A stretch of DNA of 64,000 nucleotides from an uncultured Collinsella sp. (GTDB lineage: Bacteria; Actinomycetota; Coriobacteriia; Coriobacteriales; Coriobacteriaceae). The notes below the pieces were generated by a model that was not told the DNA's origin, searched no databases, and worked only from the letters and a program-made list of their open reading frames with translations. The translations under genes and the position numbers were made by a program. The stretch covers positions 11,204-75,203 of the forward strand of contig CABSNK010000013.1 in NCBI GenBank assembly GCA_902479075.1, written 5' to 3'. This document shows positions 1 through 8,022 of the stretch, one piece after another (position 1 is the first letter of the stretch; each line of letters begins with the position of its first letter).

Positions 1-900
1 ATCGAGATGCTCGATGCGCTCAACGACGAATCGCAAAAGATTGATGACGTGCTCGACACCTACTTTGATACCGAAAATCTGGTCTATTGGCTGGCGTTTC
101 AGATCCTGACGGGCAACTGCGATACGCAGAACCGTAACTGCTATCTGTACAGCCCGCTCAACTCAAATACCTGGTACTTTTTAGATTGGGATAACGACGG
201 CATGCTGCGTAAGCTGGAGCTTTCTCTTACCGGGTTTTCGGACTACGCGAGCTGGGAGCGCGGTGCAAGCAACTACTGGGGCAACGTACTGTTCAATCGT
301 GCGCTGCGCAGCAAATCGTTCCGCAGCGAGCTCGACCGCGCCGTCAAGGACCTGCGTTCGTATATGACCGAGGCACGCCTGAGCAAGATGATCAAGCACT
401 ACCGCGAGGTGACTGAATCCCTGGTCTTTGCTTCGCCCGATATCGACCATCTGCCTGTCACCAAGGACCAATACGAGCAGATCGCCGTGGCGATTCCCTC
501 CGAGATCGAGGAGAACTATAAGAGCTTTCGCGAGAGTTTTAAAAAGCCCATGCCGTTCTACATCGGCGTGCCGCAGATCGATAACGGTAAGCTGCGTATT
601 AACTGGGATGCGTCCTACGACTTTGAGGCGCGCGACATTCGCTACACCGTGGAGCTTGCGCGTGACTATGCAATAAGCGACGTTGTCTTTAAGGCCGAGG
701 ACGTGGTGCTTCCCGAGGTGACCTGCGATGCGCCCGATGCCGGCCAGTATTTTGTGCGCGTGCGTGCCACCAACTCCGACGGCTTTACGCAAGATGCGTT
801 TGACTACTATGTGACCGACGACGGCAAGCACTACGGCATGAAGTGTTTTTACGTGCAAGGCGGCGGTAAGGTCGTGGAGGACACGTATGAGGAGGGCTAG
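1..900 (+). CDS. CotH-like kinase family protein, C-terminal part (5' end outside window)
   Basis: The reading frame is open from the first base, so the start lies upstream of the window; 299 residues remain. The visible part matches the C-terminal half of the CotH family, a secreted or surface atypical protein-kinase fold first known from spore coats. A conserved-looking acidic/Asn cluster is present near visible residues 41-66 (NCDTQNRNCYLY followed by FLDWDND), the place where CotH proteins carry metal- and nucleotide-binding residues. The last ~110 residues look like a fibronectin-III-type beta domain. The stop overlaps the next gene by 14 bases, so the two are translationally coupled with the VTC and DUF4956 genes. 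Family assignment is good; the substrate is unknown. Confidence 0.75.
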   Translation: MEMLDALNDESQKIDDVLDTYFDTENLVYWLAFQILTGNCDTQNRNCYLYSPLNSNTWYFLDWDNDGMLRKLELSLTGFSDYASWERGASNYWGNVLFNRALRSKSFRSELDRAVKDLRSYMTEARLSKMIKHYREVTESLVFASPDIDHLPVTKDQYEQIAVAIPSEIEENYKSFRESFKKPMPFYIGVPQIDNGKLRINWDASYDFEARDIRYTVELARDYAISDVVFKAEDVVLPEVTCDAPDAGQYFVRVRATNSDGFTQDAFDYYVTDDGKHYGMKCFYVQGGGKVVEDTYEEG

Positions 901-1678
901 CGCGCTGCTTGAGCGCTTGGCGGCCCCGCCTGTGCGTGTCACGCAGGAGCGTTACCGCCACGAGCTCAAATATCTCATTAACGAGGGCGAGCACGCTGCG
1001 CTTGCCTGTCGCATGGCGCCGGTGTTTAAGCTGGACAAGCATGCGCGGGCGGGCGGTTACACCATTCGCAGCCTGTACTTTGACGACTACTGCAACTCGG
1101 CCTACGAGGAAAAAGACGCCGGCATTCTCATGCGCAAAAAGTATCGCGTGCGCATCTATAACGGCAGCGACAAGGTGATTAAGCTCGAGCGCAAAAAGAA
1201 GTACGGCAGCTGGATCTACAAGGAGGACGCGCCGCTCACGCGCGGCGAGTTTGAGCAGATTCTGGCCGGCGACTACGGCTTTTTGCTGAGGAGCCCCTAT
1301 CCGCTCTGCCGCGAGTTCTACATCGAGTGCATCTGCAACATGATGCGCCCGCGGACCATCGTGGACTACGAGCGCGAGCCGTGGGTGATGGATGAGGGCA
1401 CCGTGCGCATTACGTTTGACATGAACGTGCGTGCCGCGGTGGGAAGCTTCGATATCTTTGACGCGACGCTGCCCGCGTTGCCGGTCCTGGAGCCCGGCAA
1501 GCTGGTGATGGAGGTCAAGTTTACGGAGTTTTGCCCGCAGCTGGTGCGCGATATGGTGCCGCCGGGAGCGGCCGAGCTTACGGCGGTCTCCAAGTACTGC
1601 CTGTGTTACGAAAAGACCGCCTACCTGCGTGGATTTAATTACTGGGAATCGGATTTTGAGAACCGAGGGGATATTTAG
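887..1678 (+). CDS. VTC domain-containing protein (polyphosphate polymerase-like)
   Basis: A 263-residue protein consisting essentially of one VTC/tunnel-type domain. In yeast Vtc4 this fold makes inorganic polyphosphate from ATP. The expected basic and acidic tunnel residues are visible: ELKY at 26-29, the RSLYFDD strand at 61-67, the KKYRVRIY strand at 84-91, the KLERKKK strand at 99-105, MEVKF at 208-212 and SKY at 235-237. There is no signal peptide or membrane segment, so it is probably cytoplasmic and may be tethered through the DUF4956 partner. ATG 887 lies inside the end of the CotH-like gene (GAGG just upstream). Polymerase activity is inferred from the family; whether this protein makes polyphosphate is not shown by sequence. 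Confidence 0.8.
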   Translation: MRRASALLERLAAPPVRVTQERYRHELKYLINEGEHAALACRMAPVFKLDKHARAGGYTIRSLYFDDYCNSAYEEKDAGILMRKKYRVRIYNGSDKVIKLERKKKYGSWIYKEDAPLTRGEFEQILAGDYGFLLRSPYPLCREFYIECICNMMRPRTIVDYEREPWVMDEGTVRITFDMNVRAAVGSFDIFDATLPALPVLEPGKLVMEVKFTEFCPQLVRDMVPPGAAELTAVSKYCLCYEKTAYLRGFNYWESDFENRGDI

Positions 1679-1681
1679 ACC

Positions 1682-2347
1682 ATGAGCACCAGGGACTTTT
1701 TTAAGAACTCCGTCTTGGAGGCGTTTGGCCAGGTCGACCCTGCCAAGATCGGTCTGTCGCTGCTCGTGGCGCTCGCCATGGGCATCCTGATCTATTACGT
1801 GTACAAGCGCTTTTTTACCGGCGTGGTGTATTCGCGCAGCTTTGCCGTTACGCTTGTAGGCATGTGCGTGCTTACCTGTATGGTCACGCTCGCGATCTCG
1901 ACCAACGTGGTCATCTCGCTCGGTATGGTCGGTGCTCTGTCCATCGTCCGCTACCGTACGGCGGTCAAGGACCCGCTCGACCTGCTGTATCTGTTTTGGT
2001 CCATTACCACGGGCATTACGGCCGGCGCCGGCATGTATGCGCTCGTGGCGCTCACGGCGGTGGTGATCGTGGTGATGATCGCCGGCTTTGCGAGCCACCA
2101 GGACAAGGCGCGCGTGTACATGATGGTCATCCACTACACGGGTCAGACCACCGGCGACGATATCGTGCGCGCGTTTGGGCGTACCAAGTTCACCGTCAAG
2201 TCCAAGACCATGCGCGGCGACAAGGTCGAGATGGCCGTCGAGGTGTTCTCGGACGGCGTTGACATGCCCTATGCGGACGCCATCCGTGCGCTTGACGGCG
2301 TTGAAGACCTGACGTTGATCCAATACAACGGCGAATATCACGGCTAA
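1682..2347 (+). CDS. DUF4956 domain-containing membrane protein
   Basis: A 221-residue protein with three or four hydrophobic segments (about residues 22-42, 52-80 and 105-130), followed by a soluble C-terminal domain of about 80 residues. The glycine-rich GMVGALSIVRYRTAVKDP stretch between membrane segments is typical of DUF4956. It starts 3 bases after the VTC stop. DUF4956 proteins recur beside VTC and CotH genes, so a membrane scaffold or channel for the VTC enzyme is a reasonable inference. No biochemical role can be read from the sequence. Confidence 0.8.
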   Translation: MSTRDFFKNSVLEAFGQVDPAKIGLSLLVALAMGILIYYVYKRFFTGVVYSRSFAVTLVGMCVLTCMVTLAISTNVVISLGMVGALSIVRYRTAVKDPLDLLYLFWSITTGITAGAGMYALVALTAVVIVVMIAGFASHQDKARVYMMVIHYTGQTTGDDIVRAFGRTKFTVKSKTMRGDKVEMAVEVFSDGVDMPYADAIRALDGVEDLTLIQYNGEYHG

Positions 2348-2353
2348 CTATGT

Positions 2354-2377
2354 TCCGGCGTTTTAACAAACGCCGGA
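2354..2377 (+). terminator. Hairpin after the CotH/VTC/DUF4956 cassette
   Basis: A perfect 10-bp stem (TCCGGCGTTT/AAACGCCGGA) with a TAAC loop starts 7 bases after the DUF4956 stop. No T-run follows, so it may be a weak terminator or an mRNA 3'-end stabiliser. The 200 bases up to the LacI gene otherwise contain only a short palindrome, GTACATAAAGTAC. Confidence 0.5.
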
Positions 2378-2585
2378 CCGCTCGACGCTGCGCGGGCATC
2401 TGCGCGGGCGATCTGCCGCTCAAACCATCGCTCGCGTACATAAAGTACGCTTCGCTCCTCTTTCGCGGCACCTCGCCACGGCAGCTGCCCGCTCGCTGAC
2501 GTTTGCTCGACCTGGGTGATATTGATTTATCCGAAGCGCCGTCACGGGTATCATGGTGAAAGCGATTTCAACGACGGGGGTGCTC

Positions 2586-3566
2586 GTGGTAAAGATGAAA
2601 GATGTGGCCGAGCTGGCCGGCGTTTCGAGCGCCGCCGTCTCGCGCTACCTCAACGGTGGATATATCTCGGCGGACAAGGCCGAGCGCATTAAGCAGGCAA
2701 TCGAGCTGACCGGATACGTGCGATCCAGCCAGGCTCGCGCGCTGCGCACCGGTTCCACCAAGCTCATCGGCGTCATCGTACCTAAGATCAACTCGGAATC
2801 CGTGAGCCGCATTACCGCCGGCATTGGTCAGGTGCTCGGTCGCCGTGGCTACCAGATGCTGCTTGCCAACACCGACAACGCGGCCGATCGTGAGCTCGAA
2901 TACCTCGATTTATTCCAAAACCACCCGGTTGACGGCATTGTTCTGGTGGCAACTATGATCACCGACGAGCACCGTCGCGCGATTGAGTCGTGCCGTGTGC
3001 CCATTGTGTTGATCGGCCAACATGTCGAGGGCGCGGCGTGCGTCTATCACGACGATTACGAGGCTGCCTTTGAGCTCGGCCGTGCGCTTGCGGGTCGGGT
3101 GGATGGCAAGATCGCCTACATCGGAGTTACCGAAGAGGACCGCGCGACCGGTTATGACCGCCGTCGCGGTTTTGAGGCCGGCTTGCGCGCCGCGGGTAAC
3201 CCGCTCGATGCCGCCTTGATTCGCCTGGGCTCGTTTACGCTCGACTCGGGCTATCGCGCTGCGCGCGAGCTGCTTGCCGATGCCCCCGATGTTTCGTTTA
3301 TCGCGTGCGCGACCGACACTATGGCTGCCGGCGCACTGCGCGCTCTTGACGAGGTGCGTGGCATGGGCGAGGGCGTGCGTCGCGTGAGCGGCTTCGGCGA
3401 CAACGCATTTTTGCGCGCGCTGACGGGCGGCATTCCCACCGTGCATTACGGCTACCTGACCAGCGGCGTCGAGGCGACCAATATGTTGCTCAACGCGCTC
3501 GATGGCGAGGAGGGGGAGAGCGGTCTCAAGACGCTCAAGCTCGGCCATCAGCTTATGAATGTCTAG
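2586..3566 (+). CDS. LacI-family transcriptional regulator (probable sucrose regulator)
   Basis: A LacI/GalR-type repressor. The N-terminal helix-turn-helix reads MKDVAELAGVSSAAVSRYLN, followed by a hinge and a periplasmic-binding-protein-like effector domain (IGVIVPKINSE, DGIVLVAT, the late DTMAAGAL motif). GTG 2586 is chosen because the HTH must begin near the N-terminus and a G-rich stretch (ACGGGGGTG) lies just upstream; GTG 2580, ATG 2595 and ATG 2553 are alternatives. At about 326 residues it is a normal length. It sits directly upstream of a sucrose PTS gene and enzyme on the same strand, with operator-like sites between, so it probably controls scrAB. The effector (sucrose or a phosphosugar) is inference. 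Confidence 0.85.
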   Translation: MVKMKDVAELAGVSSAAVSRYLNGGYISADKAERIKQAIELTGYVRSSQARALRTGSTKLIGVIVPKINSESVSRITAGIGQVLGRRGYQMLLANTDNAADRELEYLDLFQNHPVDGIVLVATMITDEHRRAIESCRVPIVLIGQHVEGAACVYHDDYEAAFELGRALAGRVDGKIAYIGVTEEDRATGYDRRRGFEAGLRAAGNPLDAALIRLGSFTLDSGYRAARELLADAPDVSFIACATDTMAAGALRALDEVRGMGEGVRRVSGFGDNAFLRALTGGIPTVHYGYLTSGVEATNMLLNALDGEEGESGLKTLKLGHQLMNV

Positions 3567-3649
3567 GCCTTGGGCACGTCTGCCTGCCTCTGAGACCCCT
3601 GTTTTTGCTTCAAAACTACCTTTCGCCGGCTTTTTCCTACCGTTCACCC

Positions 3650-3694
3650 TACTATGAAAACGATTACAGACATATGAAACTGAAAACGATTACA
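3650..3694 (+). promoter_or_regulatory. scrA promoter region with two LacI-type operators
   Basis: Two identical 14-mers TGAAAACGATTACA start at 3655 and 3681, 26 bp apart. Each is an imperfect palindrome around a central CG and fits the LacI-family/cre pattern TGWAANCGNTNWCA at every position. A possible -10 box TACTAT (3650-3655) abuts the first copy; the -35 is poor. Sites over the start region imply repression, probably by the adjacent LacI-type regulator. Confidence 0.7.
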
Positions 3695-3750
3695 GTGTAA
3701 GTGTCAAAGATGGCCGGGTGCAGATGCGCCCGTTGGAGGAAAGGGAAGTC

Positions 3751-5151
3751 ATGGACTACCGCAAATCAGCCCAAGAGGTGCTCGACAACATCGGTGGCGC
3801 CAGCAACGTTGTTTCGGCCGCACACTGCGCCACGCGTCTGCGCCTGGTGATTGCCGATAACGCCAAGGTCGACAAGGAAGCCCTCGAGAATATCGACGGC
3901 GCCAAGGGCGTCTTTGAGGCCCAGGGCCAGCTGCAGATTATTTTTGGCACCGGCACCGTCAACAAGGTCTACGAGGAGTTCATCGCGCTCAGTGGCGTCG
4001 AAGCTGCTACCAAGGCCGAGGTCAAGGAGGCCGCGGCGCAGCAGCAGAACATCTTTATGCGTGCCATTAAGGTGCTCGGCGACGTCTTTGTCCCCATCAT
4101 CCCTGCCATCGTGGCTTCGGGCCTGCTGCTGGGCATTATGAGCGCCCTCAACTTTATGGCCTCCAACGGCTTTATCGCGCTCGACACCAATAACTTTATC
4201 TATAAGATCGCCGACCTGGTCTCGGGAACGTCCTTTGGCATTCTGCAGATCCTGATCGGCTACTCCGCCGCCAAGGCCTTTGGCGCCAACCCGTACCTGG
4301 GTGCCGTCGTCGGCGGTGCGTTCATCAACTCCTCGCTGCAGAGCGCCTACACGGTTGCCTCCGAGGGCGTTCAGACCATGGTCACCGTCATCCCCGGCGT
4401 GTACAGCTTTGAGTGGGTCGGCTATCAGGGCCACGTGATCCCCATCGTTATCGCCTGCGCCATTCTGGCCTTCCTCGAGAAGCGCCTGCACAAGATCGTT
4501 CCCGAGATGTTCGACCTCTTTGTGACCCCGCTCGTCTCGGTGTTCGTGACCGTGCTCGTGACGCTCGTTGCCGTCGGCCCCATCTTTGTCTGGGCCGAGA
4601 ACGCCATCCTCGGTCTGATCCAGGCCCTGCTGACCCTGCCCTTCGGCATCGGTTCCTTTATCGTCGGCCTGTTCTATGCCCCCACGGTCGTTACCGGTAT
4701 CCACCAGATGTACACCGCCATCGACCTGGGTCAGCTCGCCCAGTACGGTGTGACCTACTGGCTGCCCATCGCCAGCGCTGCCAACATCGCTCAGGGTGGC
4801 GCCGCGCTCGCCGTTGCCTTTAAGACCCGCGATGCCAAGATCAAGGGTTTGGCACTTCCTTCGGCTCTGTCCGCCTTCATGGGTATTACCGAGCCGGCCA
4901 TTTTTGGTGTGAACCTGCGCTTCTTTAAGCCCTTCATCGCCGGCTGCATCGGCGGCGGTTGCGGTGCCCTGGTCTGCGCGCTCACCTCGCTTGCCGCTTC
5001 CGGCACCGGCGTTACCGGCATCTTCGGTATCCTGCTGTGCCTGGCCCAGCCCGTGCAGTACGCGATCATGTTTGCGGTCGCCGCGCTGGTTTCCTTTGCC
5101 GTCTCATTTGTCCTGTACAAGGACGAGCCCAAGGCTTCCGAGCAGGCCTAA
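3751..5151 (+). CDS. scrA: PTS sucrose-type transporter, fused IIB-IIC
   Basis: A phosphotransferase permease that imports and phosphorylates a sugar at the cytoplasmic membrane. The IIB domain (about residues 1-90) carries the phospho-accepting Cys26 in the AAHCATRLRL signature. The IIC domain follows with about ten hydrophobic segments and the characteristic GITEPAIFGVNLR motif near residue 375. No IIA domain is present, so a separate glucose-type IIA must donate phosphate. ATG 3751 follows a strong GGAGGAAAGGG ribosome-binding site. Sucrose specificity is inferred from the LacI regulator before it and the GH32 sucrose-6-phosphate hydrolase after it. Confidence 0.85.
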   Translation: MDYRKSAQEVLDNIGGASNVVSAAHCATRLRLVIADNAKVDKEALENIDGAKGVFEAQGQLQIIFGTGTVNKVYEEFIALSGVEAATKAEVKEAAAQQQNIFMRAIKVLGDVFVPIIPAIVASGLLLGIMSALNFMASNGFIALDTNNFIYKIADLVSGTSFGILQILIGYSAAKAFGANPYLGAVVGGAFINSSLQSAYTVASEGVQTMVTVIPGVYSFEWVGYQGHVIPIVIACAILAFLEKRLHKIVPEMFDLFVTPLVSVFVTVLVTLVAVGPIFVWAENAILGLIQALLTLPFGIGSFIVGLFYAPTVVTGIHQMYTAIDLGQLAQYGVTYWLPIASAANIAQGGAALAVAFKTRDAKIKGLALPSALSAFMGITEPAIFGVNLRFFKPFIAGCIGGGCGALVCALTSLAASGTGVTGIFGILLCLAQPVQYAIMFAVAALVSFAVSFVLYKDEPKASEQA

Positions 5152-5170
5152 GAGCTTTTGATTGAAGGGT

Positions 5171-5195
5171 GCCCGCGGGTTGTATGCTCGCGGGC
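5171..5195 (+). terminator. Hairpin between scrA and scrB
   Basis: A 7-bp GC stem (GCCCGCG/CGCGGGC) with an 11-nt loop, then GTTTCCC. It lies 20 nt after the scrA stop. With no good T-run it may only reduce read-through into scrB or stabilise the scrA mRNA end. Confidence 0.45.
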
Positions 5196-5257
5196 GTTTC
5201 CCGTATCCGGTGCCTATCTCTGGTGCCTTGTTACTTTCGATCCGTTAGGACTTTGAT

Positions 5258-6799
5258 ATGTCTAATGCACTTGGTCGCGACCTTGCAAAGCTTGTTGCCA
5301 CTGTTGACGCTGCCGCCTCTGAGTGCGGTCATGGCGCGTATGGCCAGCACTTCCATATTATGCCGCCGGCGGGTTGGCTCAACGACCCCAACGGTCTTTG
5401 CCAAGCGGACGGCGTGTTCCACGCTTATTTTCAATATGCGCCCTTTGATGTCGATGGTGGCGTTAAGGTCTGGGGCCATGCGACGAGTCGCGACCTTATG
5501 ACGTGGGACTACGTTGGCGCCCCACTGCTGCCCGACGAGCCGTTCGATTGCCACGGTGTGTATTCGGGCTCCGCGCTTGCCGAGGACGGTCGCATTCGCG
5601 TGCTGTACACAGGCAATGTGAAGCTATCCGATGCGGACGGGACGTACGACTACGTCAATACCGGCCGTCGTGCCGATACTGTTTACGTCGAGAGCGTTGA
5701 TGGCCTTGCCGGTCGGGAGTTCAGCCAAAAGCGCGTAGTGCTGGCGTCCGAGGATTATCCCGAGGATTTGACCTGCCACGTGCGCGATCCCAAGGTGTGG
5801 CGTGACGCAGACGGGCGTTATCACATGGTGCTGGGCGCCCGTCGTCGCGTTGATGGATCGCATATCGAGAGCCGTTTTTGTGCGATGCACGGCGAGGGTG
5901 CCGGGCGCGATGAGGGCGAGATCCTGGTGTATGGTTCGGCGGATATGCTGAACTGGGAGCTCGAGAGCCGTGTGTCTACGCCCGAGCGTTTTGGCTTTAT
6001 GTGGGAGTGCCCGGGATATCTTGAGCTTAAGGCGGATTGCGGCGTACCGGCAAAGTTCCTTTCCTTCTCTCCTCAGGGGCTCGAGGGCGGTCGTTGGGAC
6101 CGCGGCAACGTATACGCTGCTGGCTACATGCCTGTAACGGGCGACATTACCGGTGGTGACGGTGCCTATGAGCTGGGCGAGTTCCGCCTGTGGGACGCCG
6201 GTTTTGACTTCTATGCTCCGCAGGAGTTCACGGCCGAGGACGGTCGCCACATTCTGATCGGCTGGATGGGCATGCCCGATGAGCCGACCTATGGCAACGC
6301 ACCCACCGTGGTGTGCGGCTGGCAGCACTGCATGACGGTGCCGCGCGAGCTTACGGCCGGTGACGGCGGCGTGGTGCTGCAGCAGCCGGCGCGCGAGATC
6401 GAGCGCCATTATGCCTCGGTGCGTGTGGGGGAGGGCTCGCTGGAGGTTTCCGGCGATACCTGCTTTGACGTTGTTGTCGACGGTGTCAACGACGCGTTTA
6501 CCGCGACCGTTGATGACGAGCTAAGGCTGGCGTTTGTACCCGCCGAGGGCGAACTGCCCTCGCGCTTTGAGATGCGATTTACCGACGAGGATCGCGCTTC
6601 TGCCGGCTGCGGGCGTACCGTGCGCTGGGAGCCCGTCGACGAGGTTCGTAATGCGCGCATTGTCGGCGATGTCTCGTCGGTTGAGGTGTTTGTAAACGAT
6701 GGCGCTCTCGTGTTTTCGACACGCATCTATCCCGAGGCCTATGGCGTGTCCGTTGACGCCCCGGGTGCGAGCGTGAGCTATCACACGCTCAACATCTAG
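5258..6799 (+). CDS. scrB: Sucrose-6-phosphate hydrolase (GH32 invertase)
   Basis: A 513-residue glycoside hydrolase family 32 enzyme that cleaves the sucrose 6-phosphate delivered by the PTS into glucose 6-phosphate and fructose in the cytoplasm. All three catalytic signatures are present: WLNDPNG at about 40-46 (nucleophile Asp43), RDP at 176-178 (transition-state Asp) and ECPGY from Glu250 (acid/base). The five-bladed propeller is followed by a C-terminal beta-sandwich from about residue 370. There is no signal peptide, which fits an intracellular enzyme. The start codon has only a weak TTAGGA site upstream. Confidence 0.9.
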   Translation: MSNALGRDLAKLVATVDAAASECGHGAYGQHFHIMPPAGWLNDPNGLCQADGVFHAYFQYAPFDVDGGVKVWGHATSRDLMTWDYVGAPLLPDEPFDCHGVYSGSALAEDGRIRVLYTGNVKLSDADGTYDYVNTGRRADTVYVESVDGLAGREFSQKRVVLASEDYPEDLTCHVRDPKVWRDADGRYHMVLGARRRVDGSHIESRFCAMHGEGAGRDEGEILVYGSADMLNWELESRVSTPERFGFMWECPGYLELKADCGVPAKFLSFSPQGLEGGRWDRGNVYAAGYMPVTGDITGGDGAYELGEFRLWDAGFDFYAPQEFTAEDGRHILIGWMGMPDEPTYGNAPTVVCGWQHCMTVPRELTAGDGGVVLQQPAREIERHYASVRVGEGSLEVSGDTCFDVVVDGVNDAFTATVDDELRLAFVPAEGELPSRFEMRFTDEDRASAGCGRTVRWEPVDEVRNARIVGDVSSVEVFVNDGALVFSTRIYPEAYGVSVDAPGASVSYHTLNI

Positions 6800-6821
6800 G
6801 CGATCCGTCGCATATCGGCGC

Positions 6822-6870
6822 TATACTGCAGCCGTTGCCTACGGTGCGGGGAACACCCGCATCGTGGGTT
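6822..6870 (+). promoter_or_regulatory. Possible -10 box followed by a terminator-like leader hairpin
   Basis: TATACT (6822-6827) could be a -10 element. A 10-bp stem with one G-T pair (6841-6850 with 6856-6865, loop GAACA) followed by GGGTTTTT sits between it and the coding region. This is either the scrB terminator or a leader attenuator for the next gene. Confidence 0.4.
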
Positions 6871-6895
6871 TTTGCTTATGAAGGGACGGTGCCGT

Positions 6896-7888
6896 GTGGA
6901 TGTACAGCAGCTAGAAGAGGCCTGGGCTTTGAGGTCCAGTGCGCGCGAGGCGCGTCTTGTTGCGGCCCCGCATGTGCCGGCGGCTCTGTCGCTGCTGGGT
7001 ATTGTGCGTCCCGGTGACCGCCTGGTGGCCTTTGCGGACGACTTTGCCGATGCGTTTGCGCGCGGCTTTGATGACTGCGACGTTGTGCTGGTGGGCTCAC
7101 CGTCTGCCGATGCGTTTGCTGCCGCGTCCAAGGGCTTTGATACTTCGCTTGATGCCGAGGGGTCGCACCTTTGGTGGTTCGTCAACTCTATCGGCGGGTT
7201 TGGTCTGCGCGTCCCCGATCTTCGCACTCTGGGTCGCGCGGCTCGCGATGCCCGCGCGCTGCTCGTGGCAGATAACACGGTGGCGTCGGCTTTTGGCTGC
7301 GATCCGCTGCGGCTTGGTTCTGCGCTGTCGCTCGAGGCGCTCGATCGCGTGTGCGCCGGTATGGCTCCGCGCAATCTCGTTGCCGCTTCGGTCGGGCGCT
7401 CGCAGCTCAAGCGCCATCGTGTGGATGCCGCTGCCGAGTGCGCGCACGCCCTGCTTGAGGGCTGTGGCTTGGCCAAGCTTGATTTGCCTGCTGACGAGGC
7501 CGGTGTGCTGGAGCGCGGGCTGGACTCGCTCGATGCCCGCATGCAGGCGCATTTCGATCGCGCCCGTGCACTGGCCGAGTATCTGGCCGCCAATGAGATG
7601 GTACGCAACGTGCGCTATCCCGGGCTGAGCTCGCATTCCGACCATGCGGTTGCAACAGGAATCCTCGAGCACGGCTTTGGCCCGGCAGTTGAGTTCGATC
7701 TTATCGAGCGTAGCGCGGGAGAGCTGTTCGACGCTTTGCCGGGGGAGCTTCGCACATCGCCCGCCGGCGGCGCAACGACGCGTCTTTCGGCTCCACGCGG
7801 CAAGCAGGGGAGCACCATTCGCCTTTTCGCTGGTACCGACGACCCCCTAGTTGTAGCGTCAACCCTAGACAACGCCCTCCGCAACTAG
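6896..7888 (+). CDS. Cys/Met-metabolism PLP-fold protein lacking the catalytic lysine
   Basis: A 330-residue protein collinear with the cystathionine gamma-synthase family: RPGD after the small-domain helix, VADNT (Asp126, the residue that contacts the PLP pyridine nitrogen), the ERGLDSLDARMQAHF helix, VRYPGLSSHSDHAVA, GFGPAVEFDL and the C-terminal IRLFAGTDDP. Where the family has the HSxTKY Schiff-base lysine, this protein reads EALDRV, with Arg151 in the lysine position. It is also shorter than the usual ~380-400 residues, mainly at the N-terminus. It is therefore either a non-catalytic paralogue or an enzyme with altered chemistry. GTG 6896 is preferred (AAGGGA upstream); TTG 6872 and ATG 6878 are alternatives. 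No neighbour points to sulfur metabolism. Confidence 0.7.
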   Translation: MDVQQLEEAWALRSSAREARLVAAPHVPAALSLLGIVRPGDRLVAFADDFADAFARGFDDCDVVLVGSPSADAFAAASKGFDTSLDAEGSHLWWFVNSIGGFGLRVPDLRTLGRAARDARALLVADNTVASAFGCDPLRLGSALSLEALDRVCAGMAPRNLVAASVGRSQLKRHRVDAAAECAHALLEGCGLAKLDLPADEAGVLERGLDSLDARMQAHFDRARALAEYLAANEMVRNVRYPGLSSHSDHAVATGILEHGFGPAVEFDLIERSAGELFDALPGELRTSPAGGATTRLSAPRGKQGSTIRLFAGTDDPLVVASTLDNALRN

Positions 7889-7906
7889 CTAAATCATCCT
7901 CAACTC

Positions 7907-7981
7907 CATAAGTTGCGGTGAAATAGGGATTGATTTACGGCTTTATCGGCATAAACAGTCCCTATTTCACCGCAACTTATG
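7907..7981. repeat. Perfect 23-bp inverted repeat with 29-nt loop
   Basis: Arms at 7907-7929 and 7959-7981 are exact reverse complements (outer end CATAAGTTGCGG). The element fills the space between two convergent genes and could act as a bidirectional terminator, but it has no T-run. Arms this long and perfect suggest a mobile or REP-like intergenic repeat. Confidence 0.7.
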
Positions 7982-8022
7982 AGAAGGGGTTGTGTAGCTA
8001 AAAAAGCCCCGTCCCAAATTGG

